Notes: generated by a model from the sequence alone, not told the origin. 64,000 nt of DNA from Neocallimastix lanati (nom. inval.) (GCA_016946835.1 JACVTC010000014.1:1289001-1353000), one strand, 5' to 3'; positions 1 to 11,690 are shown, counted from the stretch's first letter. Numbers and translations are program-made.

Positions 1-897
1 AAGACAAGTCTTTATCAATGGTTTCTTGCCAAAGTTCTTTTGTGATGACAAGCATTGCTTATTTTTAAAATTGTAAAATCACTTGATTTCGACATTGTCA
101 AGATGTAGCAGATAATTCACACTTTCTAAGAACATTCGAACCAGTTATCTACTTCTATTTTGTTGCTTTAGTTTTTAATAATTGGTTTGATACTTCTCTC
201 TGAATTCCTAAGACTAACAACTGGTAATAATCACGTGTAATTAAAACTTCGTGGTCCTTTGTTTCATCAAAGGTCAGAATGTGATCAATTCAATGAAAAT
301 ACTTGTTATGTTCTATATGATTGAATTTTTTTTTTTGTTCAATTAATGCTATAATACTTTTAGTTTTTTTTTAATAATACGTTCTTTTCTAGTGATAATT
401 GATTCATTCTTATAATTATTTAAAAAATTTACACAATATTTTATCACTTTTTCAAAATAAAGATATATTCCATTTGTATCATTTGTATCTAAACAAAGGA
501 ACAGTATTTATAACAGGAAGGTTATTTCCGTAAGAAAGAAATAATTTATTGGATTTTCCATCAGTAGACAAAAGTTTTATGTCAAGATATCTAATTCCAT
601 GTTCTAATTGTTCTGCAATATCTAAATCTTGAGTTTTAGAATACTCAGCTAAATGAGAAATATACTCAAGTAGTTATAAAAATATTTTGGAAAACAATAT
701 CTCCAATATTATTATCAAATAAAAATTTTCCTATATCAAAGGTTCCACTATCATGAGTACCTGAAATATTAATTACATTAAGATATAATGTTCCATCAAT
801 ATAACTCTTTCAGTTATCATCAATTTCATTTGAATAGGCATTAATATATAATGATATTAAAAATAAAAATAAAAAAAAATATAGTAAATGATTTCAT
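1..897 (-). pseudogene. Decayed secreted PI-PLC-like (PLC X-domain) phosphodiesterase
   Basis: Reading the minus strand from an ATG at 897 gives a hydrophobic signal-peptide-like start. After a shift in the T/A-rich stretch, a segment follows with YIDGTLYLN and the motif SGTHDSGTFDIG, which holds the first catalytic His region of PI-PLC X domains. Further on come DIAEQLEHGIRYLDIKL, typical of the strand after it, and FEKVIKYCVNFLNNY plus TFDE-like segments. The frame is broken by a TGA where the family usually has Trp (about 810), by further stops or shifts near 670-690, and by a TGA near 491. Towards position 1 only scattered coding-looking segments remain, so the 3' end may lie outside the window. 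PI-PLC X proteins of this bacterial-like secreted type cleave phosphoinositide or GPI headgroups. The family call is firm from the motifs; the exact subfamily is not. Confidence 0.72.
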
Positions 898-1353
898 AAT
901 TAAAAAATATTTATATAATAATATATTTCACTTCTTTTGGACTTTTATATGATTTATCAGAATTTTTTTACTATATTAAGAAATTTCAATAATAGAATTT
1001 TATTTATATATTAGGAAAAATGATAAAAACATTGCTAAGGGCATAAATAATGATAAAAATTAAATTTTTCTAATTAAAATGAAAATGATAAATGTAGTAT
1101 TAACTTAAAATAAAGATTGGAAATTAATAATAAAGAGGTTGAAGAATGAGAAAAAATAGAGAAATATGGAAAATATTTTTAATATAAATGACAAAATAAA
1201 TAATGATATCACTGTGTTCAATGATAATGAATTAATGAATGACAAAAACAAAAGCAAAATATATAAAAAATTAATAAACAATTTATTTTAGTTATAAATA
1301 GATTTTAATTTTTTATTTTAAATATTTTACTAATATGATATATTTTTATATGT
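898..1353. other. AT-rich intergenic stretch
   Basis: No recognisable gene. A 41-codon plus-strand frame (1166-1291) exists but has no recognisable features and is probably chance. Confidence 0.5.
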
Positions 1354-3945
1354 CTACACTGATACAGATTTCTTTTTTTCAATTTTTTCAATTTTTTTAC
1401 TGTTAATTATTTTTTTAACACTTTTTTTTAATGATTTTTTTGTTTTCTTTTTTTGTTTTGGTACTTGTTTATTATTAGTTTCATATTCACTTAATTTTTC
1501 TAATGCTTTACTATTTTTAAAATGCATATCCCGTTGTTTCCATTCATTTTGCATTCTTAAACAGAACTCGGGCTTTGACTGACAAAGTTCATTCAATTTC
1601 AAATAAGAAGACATTGCCATATTTAAAATAGAAGTATTAACTAATTTTTTTTCAGAATTATTTATCACAACTACCAATCCTTCCATACATCCATTTTCAT
1701 AAAGTTTTATATTATATTCTTGATTATTTTGAGAAACATAAAAGTTAATGATTTTTATCGCTATATCTCTATAATCATTATTAGTGGATACAATATTTGT
1801 AATTATTTCTTCAATTAATCCATTTTTTAAATTAAAAATAAATAAAGAAATAGATAAATCAGTTATAATGATATTATATATAATATTAAGTGATATTAAT
1901 TTAGATTCAACAGTGACTTGTTGAAATATGTAATCCATTAAATTATTTCCTAATGATTCAAAAATCTTTTGAGCAGAATCAGAATATAATGCCATATTTT
2001 CAATGCAACGAAGAAGTTTTTCAATGATACTATATTCTTTTTTTGATTTATTAATAAATTTCTTTAAGATATTCAAAATTTCATTCAGCGAATCATTTTC
2101 GTAAAAAAGTTTCGAAGTATTTTCAAAATTTGTTATTAATATAAATAAATTTAGAATATTATCAATAATCATACTAAATGGATCATTTGATTTTTCAACA
2201 TATTTATCCTTTACATTAATGTCATAATCTTCTTGTGTATATTGAAAATAATCTGTACCATCGTGACTATAAATGTATAATTTATTGCTTTCAATGATTA
2301 TTGTTGAATCTTTTGAATTTAATTTGTAATCTTTATATTTTACTGGTAAAGTAATGGTTATATTATCGAGATATTCATAATAATAATTTACTGTTAAACT
2401 TAATATATCCACTAGTAATTTTGAATATTTTAAAAATACTTCTTTTATGGTATATGCTTTTGAAGAAAGACAAATATTTTTTAATATGCATACATAATTA
2501 TCTACAGCATAAAAAAAAGAAAAATCGTTTTTTGGAATTGAATCAAAGTTACTTATATTATCGATACATGATTTAATTCCATCAAACATATAATCAATTC
2601 CATGCATTGAATAAAATTTTGATTTTATACTTCCATAACTAAATGTAATATTTCTTAGCATAAATGAAATTGGTAAATATAAATATTCATTTGTAACATA
2701 ACGGAATGTCAAATATAAAATTGATAATATATATCCAAGAATAGTTTCTGCATTGTTTACATCCTGACAGTGAGATAAATTTGATAAAATAAAAAAACAT
2801 TTCCTATTTAATGGGTAAAAACAATTTTTTATTATAACATTAATTATAGGTATAATATTTTGAGAAATTGCATTATGTCTAGAGGTATCATTCAAACAGC
2901 ATAAATTTTGTAATATATCAAGTCTAAGTTCAATTATTTGATCATTACAATTATTGTAATCTAGAAAGGTCATTTCAACATCATTATTAGTTATACTATT
3001 GCTTTTTAAGGTATCCGCACTACTCAAATCACTTAAAAGGGTTTTTGAATTAGATTTTAAATTTAATTTAAAAGATGATCTATTTTCTTTTTTAATATTG
3101 TTGTCTTTTATTTTAGATTTTGATTCTTTTAATGTAACTTTTTTATTTTTTTTGTATTTTTCATTTTCCTTTTTTTCAATAGTATTACTTTTGTTTATTT
3201 TTACATTAGATTTTGAATCCATTTCATTCATACTTCTACTATCAGATAAAGGTTTATTTTCTTTATTACTATTTGAATCATTATAATCATCTTCATCTTT
3301 ATCATCAATTTTTCCTATATTTGCCACCTCTTCAATTTTTAAAGCTAGATTTTTTACAATACTTGAACATAAAATTTCAATAGTTTCAATATTTCCGAAT
3401 GTTTCTTGATATTTTTTAATAGTTATAATTAATTTTATTAGACCTAAATATGTTACCTGTACCTTTGAACTATTTTTGTTACTATTACAAGCTAAATTCC
3501 ATATTTTTGTAACTATATAATTTGAATTTAAAATTGGATTAATATAATTATAATTTTTTTTAAATATTTTTTTAAATAATTTAGCCAAACAAATATAAAT
3601 ATCTTTTTTTTCCATAAAGGGATATTTCAATAATAATTCATATAATTCAACATATTCTTTTTCTGTTAAGACTTCACAATTTTTGTAATTATTAGCAAAT
3701 AATTTATATAACTTTAAATATGCACATATTATAATTAAATATGATTTATTTTTTTTTATTTCATCAAAATTAAAAATATCGGTATTACTTAATGCATAGG
3801 AATATACAGCTTGGCATTTATAATTTTTTGTATTATTAAATATATCTGTAGCTGTTGATATTTGAATTTCTTCCTGATCATTACTAGATAAATTCTGTAA
3901 TAATACTTGAACATCTTGTATAGTTAATTCATTATTTTTATTCAT
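1354..3945 (-). CDS. Armadillo/HEAT-like helical repeat protein, function unknown
   Basis: Single open frame of 863 residues, no intron needed. Residues about 1-200 are helical and Leu/Ile/Tyr-rich. Residues about 205-320 are a charged, Lys/Ser/Asn-rich disordered segment. Residues about 325-790 are a long series of amphipathic helix pairs of about 40 residues with spaced Leu/Ile/Asn, as in armadillo-type folds (for example around LRLDILQNLCCLND and IEKLLRCIENMALYSD). The C-terminal 45 residues are very Lys-rich (QKKKTKKSLKKSVKK), which could be a nuclear localisation or nucleic-acid-binding tail. I do not recognise the family. The armadillo assignment comes from helix periodicity and composition only. 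It lies between the PLC pseudogene and a 2.3-kb AT-rich gap, and the long uninterrupted frame at this base composition argues that it is a real gene. Confidence 0.7.
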   Translation of the reverse strand: MNKNNELTIQDVQVLLQNLSSNDQEEIQISTATDIFNNTKNYKCQAVYSYALSNTDIFNFDEIKKNKSYLIIICAYLKLYKLFANNYKNCEVLTEKEYVELYELLLKYPFMEKKDIYICLAKLFKKIFKKNYNYINPILNSNYIVTKIWNLACNSNKNSSKVQVTYLGLIKLIITIKKYQETFGNIETIEILCSSIVKNLALKIEEVANIGKIDDKDEDDYNDSNSNKENKPLSDSRSMNEMDSKSNVKINKSNTIEKKENEKYKKNKKVTLKESKSKIKDNNIKKENRSSFKLNLKSNSKTLLSDLSSADTLKSNSITNNDVEMTFLDYNNCNDQIIELRLDILQNLCCLNDTSRHNAISQNIIPIINVIIKNCFYPLNRKCFFILSNLSHCQDVNNAETILGYILSILYLTFRYVTNEYLYLPISFMLRNITFSYGSIKSKFYSMHGIDYMFDGIKSCIDNISNFDSIPKNDFSFFYAVDNYVCILKNICLSSKAYTIKEVFLKYSKLLVDILSLTVNYYYEYLDNITITLPVKYKDYKLNSKDSTIIIESNKLYIYSHDGTDYFQYTQEDYDINVKDKYVEKSNDPFSMIIDNILNLFILITNFENTSKLFYENDSLNEILNILKKFINKSKKEYSIIEKLLRCIENMALYSDSAQKIFESLGNNLMDYIFQQVTVESKLISLNIIYNIIITDLSISLFIFNLKNGLIEEIITNIVSTNNDYRDIAIKIINFYVSQNNQEYNIKLYENGCMEGLVVVINNSEKKLVNTSILNMAMSSYLKLNELCQSKPEFCLRMQNEWKQRDMHFKNSKALEKLSEYETNNKQVPKQKKKTKKSLKKSVKKIINSKKIEKIEKKKSVSV

Positions 3946-6293
3946 TTTTAATAATATAAAATTTATATAAATAATAATATAAAATATAATTAATGAAAAT
4001 ATTAATCTATTTTCCTTGATAATATCGTTATATATTATACATTAAAAAAAAAAAATTATGAAAAAATAGTACTATGATATTTAATACACCTTTAAAAAAA
4101 AAAAAAAAAAAAAAAAAAATTCTATTTATGAACAATTTACCAAAAACTTTAAATTTTTATAAATATATTTAGATATTTTTAATAATTTTAATTAATGAAA
4201 AATAATAAACTATAATAATTAATAATCAAAACTATTTTTTTTTGTCACGTCACACAAAAAAATAAAAGAATTTAATAAAATACATAAATAAATGAAAAAC
4301 AATTAGAAATTATAATATTATTACTTAGGGTTTTAAATTTTAATATTTATAAAGAATAAAAATTTGAAAATAATAATAAAAAAAAATTTTTTTAAATTAT
4401 AATACACAAATATGATAAAAAAAAAAAAATCATTGTGAAATTTTAGATTACTTTTTACATTAAACTATTATAAAACTATTTAAATTTTGATTTCTTTCTT
4501 ATTATTTAATATTATATATATGTATATAAAAGAAATATTAATAGTGGTTCAATCTTTTAATAAATGATTATAGTACTTTTTAATATTAATAAAATTTTCT
4601 CGCAAATACTGTACAAAAATTATTAATTTTTAATAAATTGATATATTCTTTTCTATTTATTCGAATTTATATTATAATTTATTTTTTCAAATCCATATGT
4701 GTAAATAATTTATATAATAAATATTATCCTCTATCTCGAATGTTATTAGAATAAAATTGTTTATTTTTTGGTGGTTGACTTTATTCCATTATATGACGAA
4801 ATATTAATATATTGCTAATAATATTCCAAATATGCTACATTATTTATAATATTAATGAAATTAAAATAACAAACCTAAAATTAATTTTATATATATATTC
4901 CAATTATTATAATATTGTAAATAATTTAAGAAAAGACAACTTTTTTGTTTACATTTATTTTCATTTTCAATTTTTTAAAATATTATTGAATTTATCATTA
5001 GTTATAATAGTTAAAATAAAATAAAATTTTGACATATATAATTCATCCAATGAATTAGGTTTATAATTTATTCTCTATTTAATAATTTATATATTGTATC
5101 ATGTAATATTTATTAACTTAAAAATAATTATCAAAATTTTCTAGTATTTAAGTAAAATAGTATAAAATTAAATTTTCCAAAAGTAAAAATTTTTTATTAT
5201 CTTCAGTTAATTTCTAACTATATATAAAATGATAAATGTATAATGTTATAACATATTAATTAAATTTCCTATATGTTCCATAAATCTAAAATATGACACT
5301 AAAAGACAAAACAATTCATTACATGAATAGAGAATTAAAAATCAATGAGCACTATTATTATTTTTTAGTTTTCGTAATATTGATATTATCACAAATTTTT
5401 ATTATTTAAACTATTAATATATTAATTATATAAATTATTGAAACTCTTTTTATGTATTTATTAACTGATTTATAATTGATTTAAAATAGTTTTTAATTTA
5501 TTATCTTTTATATAATACCTTTATCTTTATATATTATTTTTTTTTTTTTTTGTTACTGAAACTAAAGTATTAAAAAATAATATTTTAAAAGAAAAAAAAA
5601 ATAATAATAATAATAATAAATATATATATATATATATAAAAAATTTTTGCCTTTTAATTTTTAAAATTATTTTTAATGTTATATTTTAATCTTTAATTGA
5701 TTCTCAAAAATTAAATTTTAAAATTTATTAGCTAAAAACAATTAAAATAATTTAAAATTTTAAACTTCATTTGATTCTTAAAAATTAACATTTAAAATTT
5801 ATTATCTAAAAACAATTAAAATAATTTAAACATTTCAAAATTTAATTTTTAAATGATTCTCACAATTAAAATTCAATATGTGAAAAATAATTAAAATAAT
5901 TATTACATTTTAATTATCTATTTTTTTTTTTTTACTTAGATTTGTTTTGTTTTGTTTTGTTCTTTTACTTTTACTTCTCTTTTTTCAAAAAATGCATAAT
6001 TTTTAAATTACTTCTAATAATTTTTTGAAAAAAAAAAAAAAAGAATTTTTAATAATAATATTATATATTATTCATAATATTATATTCACTTGTTAAAAAA
6101 AAATAATAATAATGAATATAGTTTTTTTTTTTTTTGGTATTCAAAAATTACTTATATTTCTTTAAATAATAAATAAGTTTAAATAAACTTTTGATTAATT
6201 CACTCATTCATATTAATAGAAAATTTGTAGTAGTACTAGAAAATTTATATTGATTTATTCTCTTCTCATTTTAAATATGAATTGTTTATATTT
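3946..6293. other. Intergenic AT-rich region with homopolymers and short repeats
   Basis: No gene recognised. It contains an A tract at about 4094-4118, (AAT)n and (TA)n microsatellites at about 5600-5640, a TTTTG run near 5942, and the diverged tandem repeat listed separately. Upstream sequence of the armadillo-like gene must lie at its left end. Confidence 0.6.
5689..5905. repeat. Three diverged tandem copies of about 75-80 bp
   Basis: Each copy contains TTGATTCTcAAAAATTAA-like sequence, then TTTAAAATTTATTA, then CTAAAAACAATTAAAATAAT. Copies begin near 5689, 5767 and 5847, with the third most diverged. Confidence 0.6.
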
Positions 6294-6999
6294 TTAAACA
6301 CTGAAACTTTGACCACATGAACAACTTTCCTTAATATTTGGATTTTTGAATACAAATTTAGCAGATAATTTATCTCTTACATAATCTAATTCAGAGCCAA
6401 TAATAGTGAATACAGCTTTTGAATCTACTATTAATCTGGCACCTATATTTAAATTTATATATTAATATCAAATATTTGAAATTAATTATTATATACTATA
6501 ATAATTTATTACCATCTTGATTAACTTCTTCATCGAATTTTTCTTTCTTAGTAACCATATCCATAGTATATTGTAAACCGGAGCAACCTTTATTTATAAC
6601 TGAAACTTTTAAAGTTTGATTAAGTCCTGGTTTAGCTTTTTGAGCTCCTAATTGTAATTGTTTTATTCTATTAACAGCTGATGGAGTCTTTTTTTAATAA
6701 TATTTATATTTATATTATTGATTGATTGTTTGATTTTATATCGTTTATATGAAATTATTTTATATTTTATATAAATAATTTTTAATTACATATTATTTAT
6801 TAATATTCATATAAATTTTAAATTATCACAAAATTGTCTTTCTAATATTAATTAATTATAGAAATTAATTATTCTTTATTTATAAAATAAATAATTTATA
6901 TATTAAAATTATTACTAATTTAAATTAACTTACTAAAGAAAGAATTTGTTTTGTAACAGCTGGTTTTAAAGCTTTTTGTATATTAGCAACTAATGGCAT
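6294..6999 (-). CDS. ISA1: ISCA1/Isa1-type iron-sulfur cluster assembly protein (A-type carrier)
   Basis: Three exons on the minus strand (6999-6934, 6687-6513, 6442-6294) joined by GT-AG introns give 129 residues. The first about 22 residues (MPLVANIQKALKPAVTKQIL) look like a short organellar targeting peptide. The A-type carrier (HesB/IscA) domain follows with its three conserved cysteines: Cys57 in NKGCSGLQY and Cys121/Cys123 in CSCGQSF. QDGARLIVDSKA, LDYV and FVFKNPNIK match the ISCA1 branch. These proteins accept Fe-S clusters late in assembly and help mature 4Fe-4S proteins in mitochondria; if the host is an anaerobic fungus this would be the hydrogenosome (inference). It is divergently transcribed from the ketoacyl reductase across a 660-bp spacer. 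Length is normal for the family and nothing essential is missing. Confidence 0.93.
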
Positions 7000-7660
7000 T
7001 TTAATTATATATATATTATAAAAATTTTCAATAGAAATTAAAAGATAAAAAAATTTTTTTTTAAAAAAAAATTTATTTATCACTTTTTTTTTTTTTGGAA
7101 AATTTCCAATTATATTAAAAATTAGTAATATAATAGATTTAATTAGTAATCTTTTATTAATTTAATATTATAGAAAATTTAAATATATTTTATAAAAAAG
7201 GAATCCAAAAAAACGAATGATTCATTATGATCATGTGTATTTATGTTTAATACACATATAAGTTAATAATTTACATAGAATTAATACACACTTTAATAAA
7301 AAATTTAAAAAGTAAATGATCCATTATTAATTATTTAAAAGAAAAATAGATATTTATTATTTTATATTATAGAACATAATATAGAATGTATAATACTATA
7401 AATTTATTATTACTTATCCCAATCATATTTTAATTATCAAATAAAGGTAAATATTATGGAAAAAATTTTTCTTTTATATTAATTACTTTAACTTTTTTGT
7501 TTTATTATTATTATTTTTTATAAAAAAAAATAATTGTTATTAATATCATAATTACTTAAAAAAAAAAAAAAGTAATATATATTGATAGCATATTTATAAT
7601 CTTATTTTGAAAAATAAATAATAAAATTATATATCTTTAAAAAAAGTAAAATAAATAAAA
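7000..7660. promoter_or_regulatory. Divergent intergenic promoter region between isa1 and ketoacyl reductase
   Basis: The 660-bp spacer must hold both promoters. It has a TGATTCA core within an AATGATTCATT palindrome near 7216-7226, close to a bZIP/Gcn4-type half-site pair. About 7 bp downstream is a perfect 9-bp inverted repeat (ATGTGTATT, 7-nt loop, AATACACAT) at 7233-7257. T tracts lie near 7085 and A tracts near 7560. Regulatory function is inferred. Confidence 0.45.
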
Positions 7661-8031
7661 ATGGCCTGTTGTTGCGGTTGCATTATCTGCTGTCTTGGTG
7701 TAATTCTTTTATGCAAGCTTTTAATTCAGCTTTGTACTATTGTTTACCAACAATTCATTCAAAAGCCAACTGATCTTAAAAAGTATGGAGCAGGTGAAGG
7801 TTCCTGGGCTCTTATTACTGGTGCCTCAGATGGTATTAAATTATTTTAAATTTTATAAAAAAAAATATATATATATATAATTTTTTTATAATTTAAATTC
7901 CAACGCATTTATTTATATTCAAATTGATAATTTTATATATGTATATATATATTATTAAGTATATATATATATATATTTTATCTTTTAATTAAAATATATA
8001 TCAATAAAATAAGATATTAATTTAATTCCTT

Positions 8032-8114
<83 letters not shown>

Positions 8115-9226
8115 TAATATTTTTATATATTGTTCATTTATATTAATAATAATTTAAAAATAAATTTAAACTAATTAATAAACAATCATTAAAAACATGA
8201 ACATTTTAAACTTTCAAAAAAATTAAATTACACAACATTTTTACAAAATAATAATAGGTATTGGTCGTCAATATGCTAATGAATTTGGTAAAGCTGGATT
8301 CAATTTACTTTTAGTTTCACGTACTAAATCTAAGCTTGATGAAGTTGCAAAAGATGTTGAATCTAAAAATCCAGATATTAAAACTCAAGTTGTTGCCCTT
8401 GATTTCTCAAAAGCTACTGAAGTTGACTACAAGAACCTTGAAAGTATTTGTGAAAACTTAGATGTTAGTGTTTTAGTTAACAATGTTGGTACTAACCACA
8501 GTTTCCCAACACCATTTGCTGAAGAAAAGCCAGAACTTTTAGAAGCTATTTGCACTGTTAATAACACGACTGCAGTTAAAATTACTAGAATGCTTTTACC
8601 AAAAATGATTGCCAACAAAAAGGGTATATATAAAATTTAAAATTTAATTAAAATAATTATTTATTTTTATCTATTTCAACTTTTTTTTTTGTAACTTAAT
8701 TTACATATGTTTTATCTATTCTTTTATATCATTTATAATTTTTAAAATTATAAAAAATAAAAAAAATAAAATAAAATAAAATGAAAAATAAAAATAAAAA
8801 TAAATAAAAGGTCTCATCTTAAATCAAGGTTCTTTCTCTGGTATGCTTCCAACTCCACTCTTAACTACTTATTCTTCCACTAAATCTTTCTTAATTACCT
8901 GGACTAAATGTCTTGCTAGTGAACTTCAAGGTACTGGTGTTCATGTTCAAGTTTTCAACACTTACTTCGTTACCACAAATATGAGTAAAATTCGTCGTGC
9001 TACTGCTTTAATTCCAACTGCTGAAGACTACGTTAAGTCTGCTATGAACGCTATTGGTAAAACTCATGTTAGTGCTCCTTATCTTACTCATGCTCTTGCT
9101 GAATTTGTTATTAATTTAGTTCCAGAACCTCTTGCTATTATGATTAATCATAACATGAACAAGAGTACTCGTGTTCGTGCCTTAAGAAAACAAGAACGTT
9201 TAGCTAAAGAAGCCAAGCAACAATAA
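7661..9226 (+). CDS. Very-long-chain 3-oxoacyl-CoA reductase (KAR, HSD17B12/Ifa38 type)
   Basis: Three exons (7661-7832, 8258-8623, 8811-9226) encode 317 residues. The N-terminus is a Cys-rich membrane segment (residues about 1-32), then an SDR domain: cofactor motif TGASDGIG (53-60) split by intron 1, NNVG, and the catalytic set Ser187, Tyr200 and Lys204 within PLLTTYSSTK. In the fatty-acid elongase complex at the ER this enzyme reduces 3-ketoacyl-CoA with NADPH, the second step of very-long-chain fatty acid elongation. The SGMLPTPLLT block before the active Tyr is characteristic of this SDR branch rather than a generic dehydrogenase. Both introns use GT and AG and keep phase (GATG/GT and AAGG/GT). 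Intron 1 carries a long ATTT microsatellite. A single Lys at -3 gives no clear ER-retrieval signal. Confidence 0.93.
8029..8114. repeat. (TTTA)n microsatellite in intron 1 of the ketoacyl reductase
   Basis: About 21 near-perfect tetranucleotide units lie inside the intron. Confidence 0.9.
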
Positions 9227-9629
9227 ATTTTTTTTAGAAAAAGAAAATGAAAATAAATTAAAAGAATAAAAATATAAATATAAATTTATTTATTAGAATT
9301 TTTTTAGAAAAAGAAAATGAAATTAAATAAAAAAAAAATTAAAAATAAAAATAAAGATTTATTTATTGAAGAACAATAAAATTAATTTAAAAAAAAAAAA
9401 AAATAAAATAAAATAAAATAAAACTAAAATAAAAATAAAAAAAAAATAAAAAAATAAAAAAATTAATAATTTTAATAATAGATTAATTTTCTAACCTATA
9501 AAAAATACTAATAAAAAAAAATAAAAATTTATAAAAAATAAAAAATAAAAATAAAACTTATATATATCCATATTAGTTATAAATGATATTGTGTTTACTA
9601 AAAACATTTTTTTTATTTATTTATTTATT

Positions 9630-9686
<57 letters not shown>

Positions 9687-9718
9687 TAATTAGTATTAGA
9701 CATTTTTTACATATAATT
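9227..9718. other. 3' flank of ketoacyl reductase, low complexity, and T tract
   Basis: Contains a roughly 70-bp imperfect direct duplication (segments starting near 9228 and 9298, both with TTTTTTTAGAAAAAGAAAATGAAA). It also holds many AAAAT/AATAAA runs that could include the polyadenylation site, and a T tract of about 50 nt at 9632-9684. No gene. Confidence 0.6.
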
Positions 9719-11463
9719 CATTTGATAAAAGCTTATCGTTGAACCCTATTATTAAATTATTTAACTCTAAAGTTACTAAAGCTCTCTTTTCTGTTAGTAA
9801 ATTTCTTTCAAATTCCAAAATTCCTATTCCATTTAAGAAGATTATAATTAACTCTTATGTACTTAGTAAAGTCTCTTACTTTGCACCTTTACTTGGTTCA
9901 AATAAAAGCTAGAACAAATAATACTCAGAAATTAATTAATAAAGGATTAAGATGGATTGCAGGTATACAAAAAGCCAAATCATTTATTAATGTATATTCT
10001 ATTTCAAAAGATTTACATATTCCTCCATTGTCAGCTAAGTGTGCTTTGTCTCAAGTCAAATGTTTTGATAAGTGGAAAGATTCAAATTGTATTATTTCCT
10101 ATTTAGTTAATAATATTCCAAAATCTAGAAAATATACATGGACAAAAGAAAGTAGAACTCTTAAACGTAAACTAGAGAAAAGAGGTAATAACGATAATAA
10201 AATCAAGGATTTTTATTGGAAAAGAGATTTGAAAATCAATTCTATTAAAGCTGAATTTTATGACAAAAAACAGATTCGAAGAAACATCAAAATTTATAAA
10301 ACTTTGTTATGAATATCCTGATCTTTCATATGGTTTCTATTGGCTATTGAGAGCCCGAAGCGGATATAGATTAGATGCTAAAATTGCTAAAGCTGCAAAA
10401 ATAACAGATCAAATGTGTCCTAATTTTTGTCCCTGTTGTAAAAGTAATAAACAATGGATAAGTCATTGGTTAATTGATTGTCCTTTTTTTTAATCATATT
10501 CGTAGTAAAGTTAATGATAAATTTTTATTTTTATATAATGCTTTTTACCGTGGCAACCTAACAAATGATATAGTTAATAGTAATAGTAATAATAGTAATA
10601 GTAATAATAGTAATAGTAATAATAGTAATAGTAATAATAGTAATAGTAATAATAGTAATAGTAATAATAGTAATAGTAATAATAGTAATAGTAATAATAG
10701 TAATAGTAATAATAGTAATAGTAATAATAGTAATAGTAATAATAGTAATAGTAATAATAGTAATAGTAATAATAGTAATAGTAATAATAGTAATAATAGT
10801 AATAGTAATAATAGTAATAGTAATAATAGTAATAGTAATAATAGTAATAGTAATAATAGTAATAGTAATAATAGTAATAGTAATAATAGTAATAGTAATA
10901 ATAGTAATAGTAATAATAGTAATAGTAATAATAGTAATAGTAATAATAGTAATAGTAATAATAGTAATAGTAATAATAGTAATAGTAATAATAGTAATAG
11001 TAATAATAGTAATAGTAATAATAGTAATAGTAATAATAGTAATAGTAATAATAGTAATAGTAATAATAGTAATAGTAATAATAGTAATAGTAATAATAGT
11101 TATAGTATTTTTAGTAATGTTAGTAATAGTATTGAAAATAATGTGTATATTGATTCTAGTGTGTGTGAAAAAGTGTTTAATTTCCTTCTTGGAGGTCGAA
11201 GTATTAATAACAGTACAAGGGAATGGAAGGATCTATTTAAGTGCCAGATGAAATCAGGTGCTTATTCTGATACTCCATTCTTAGTGGTTACTGCAGCACT
11301 TCTCCAATCGATTATACCTATTGCTATTGGCCAGCAATGGTCTTTGTTCAATAGGTTCAAATCGAATCGTACTATTACTACCAAGAGCGTCAATGCTGAA
11401 GAAACAGTAAAACAGGCCAGCAGGGCTAGCGTAACCAATGAAGATCATAATTTTGTATCTTAA
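9719..11463 (+). pseudogene. LINE ORF2 C-terminal remnant with zinc-binding motif and Asn/Ser expansion
   Basis: Coding sequence is split over three frames. Frame A covers the thumb region, with a break just after LLGSNK near 9910. Frame B (10260-10493) covers LSYGFYWLLRARSGYRLDAK and a zf-RVT-like cluster, CPNFCPCC followed by HWLIDC. Frame C (from about 10495 to 11463) includes a very long Asn-Ser tract and the conserved tail FLLGGRSI, matching CLLLGGNAV in copy 2. The frame changes lie in or near homopolymers (a T8 run at 10485-10492). It is not expected to be functional. The Asn-Ser tract is in-frame DNA expansion, not a recognised domain. Confidence 0.75.
10574..11100 (+). repeat. In-frame 15-bp minisatellite encoding (NSNSN)n inside the LINE ORF
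   Basis: About 35 nearly perfect units of AATAGTAATAGTAAT, with one phase slip near 10789 where one AATAGT is missing. Every unit and the slip are multiples of 3, so the flanking LINE frame stays open across about 525 bp. The family tail resumes immediately after it. Confidence 0.93.
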
Positions 11464-11494
11464 AATTATGATTAACATTGCGAAGTCAAAATTA

Positions 11495-11518
11495 ATTATT
11501 ATACTTCAGTATAATAAT
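11495..11518 (+). other. Perfect 10-bp stem-loop in the 3' UTR of LINE copy 1
   Basis: ATTATTATAC, a TTCA loop, then GTATAATAAT. It lies 32 bp after the stop codon and about 175 nt before the poly(A) tail. Its position invites comparison with 3' stem-loops recognised by the RT of some LINEs (for example UnaL2), but it could be chance in AT-rich DNA. Confidence 0.45.
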
Positions 11519-11690
11519 GCCCTTGTGAAGTCTTACAAATATTAATTAAATGAAGCTAGAATATATTATACCATTATTTTATTTTATTTTGTGTTTTATT
11601 TTTTGTTTATTTTTTTATCTTTTTTTTATTATTTTATTACATGTATTTTATCAAATATTTATTTAATAAAGATGAAACAAGTTTGCTGCC

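Noticed and set aside
8843-9226. Separate short gene starting at MLPTPLLT
   Set aside because: It is exon 3 of the ketoacyl reductase; it starts mid-way through the SDR active-site block.
10474-11463. Independent Asn/Ser-rich host gene
   Set aside because: Flanks on both sides match the LINE C-terminal domain in copy 2, so the frame belongs to the LINE.
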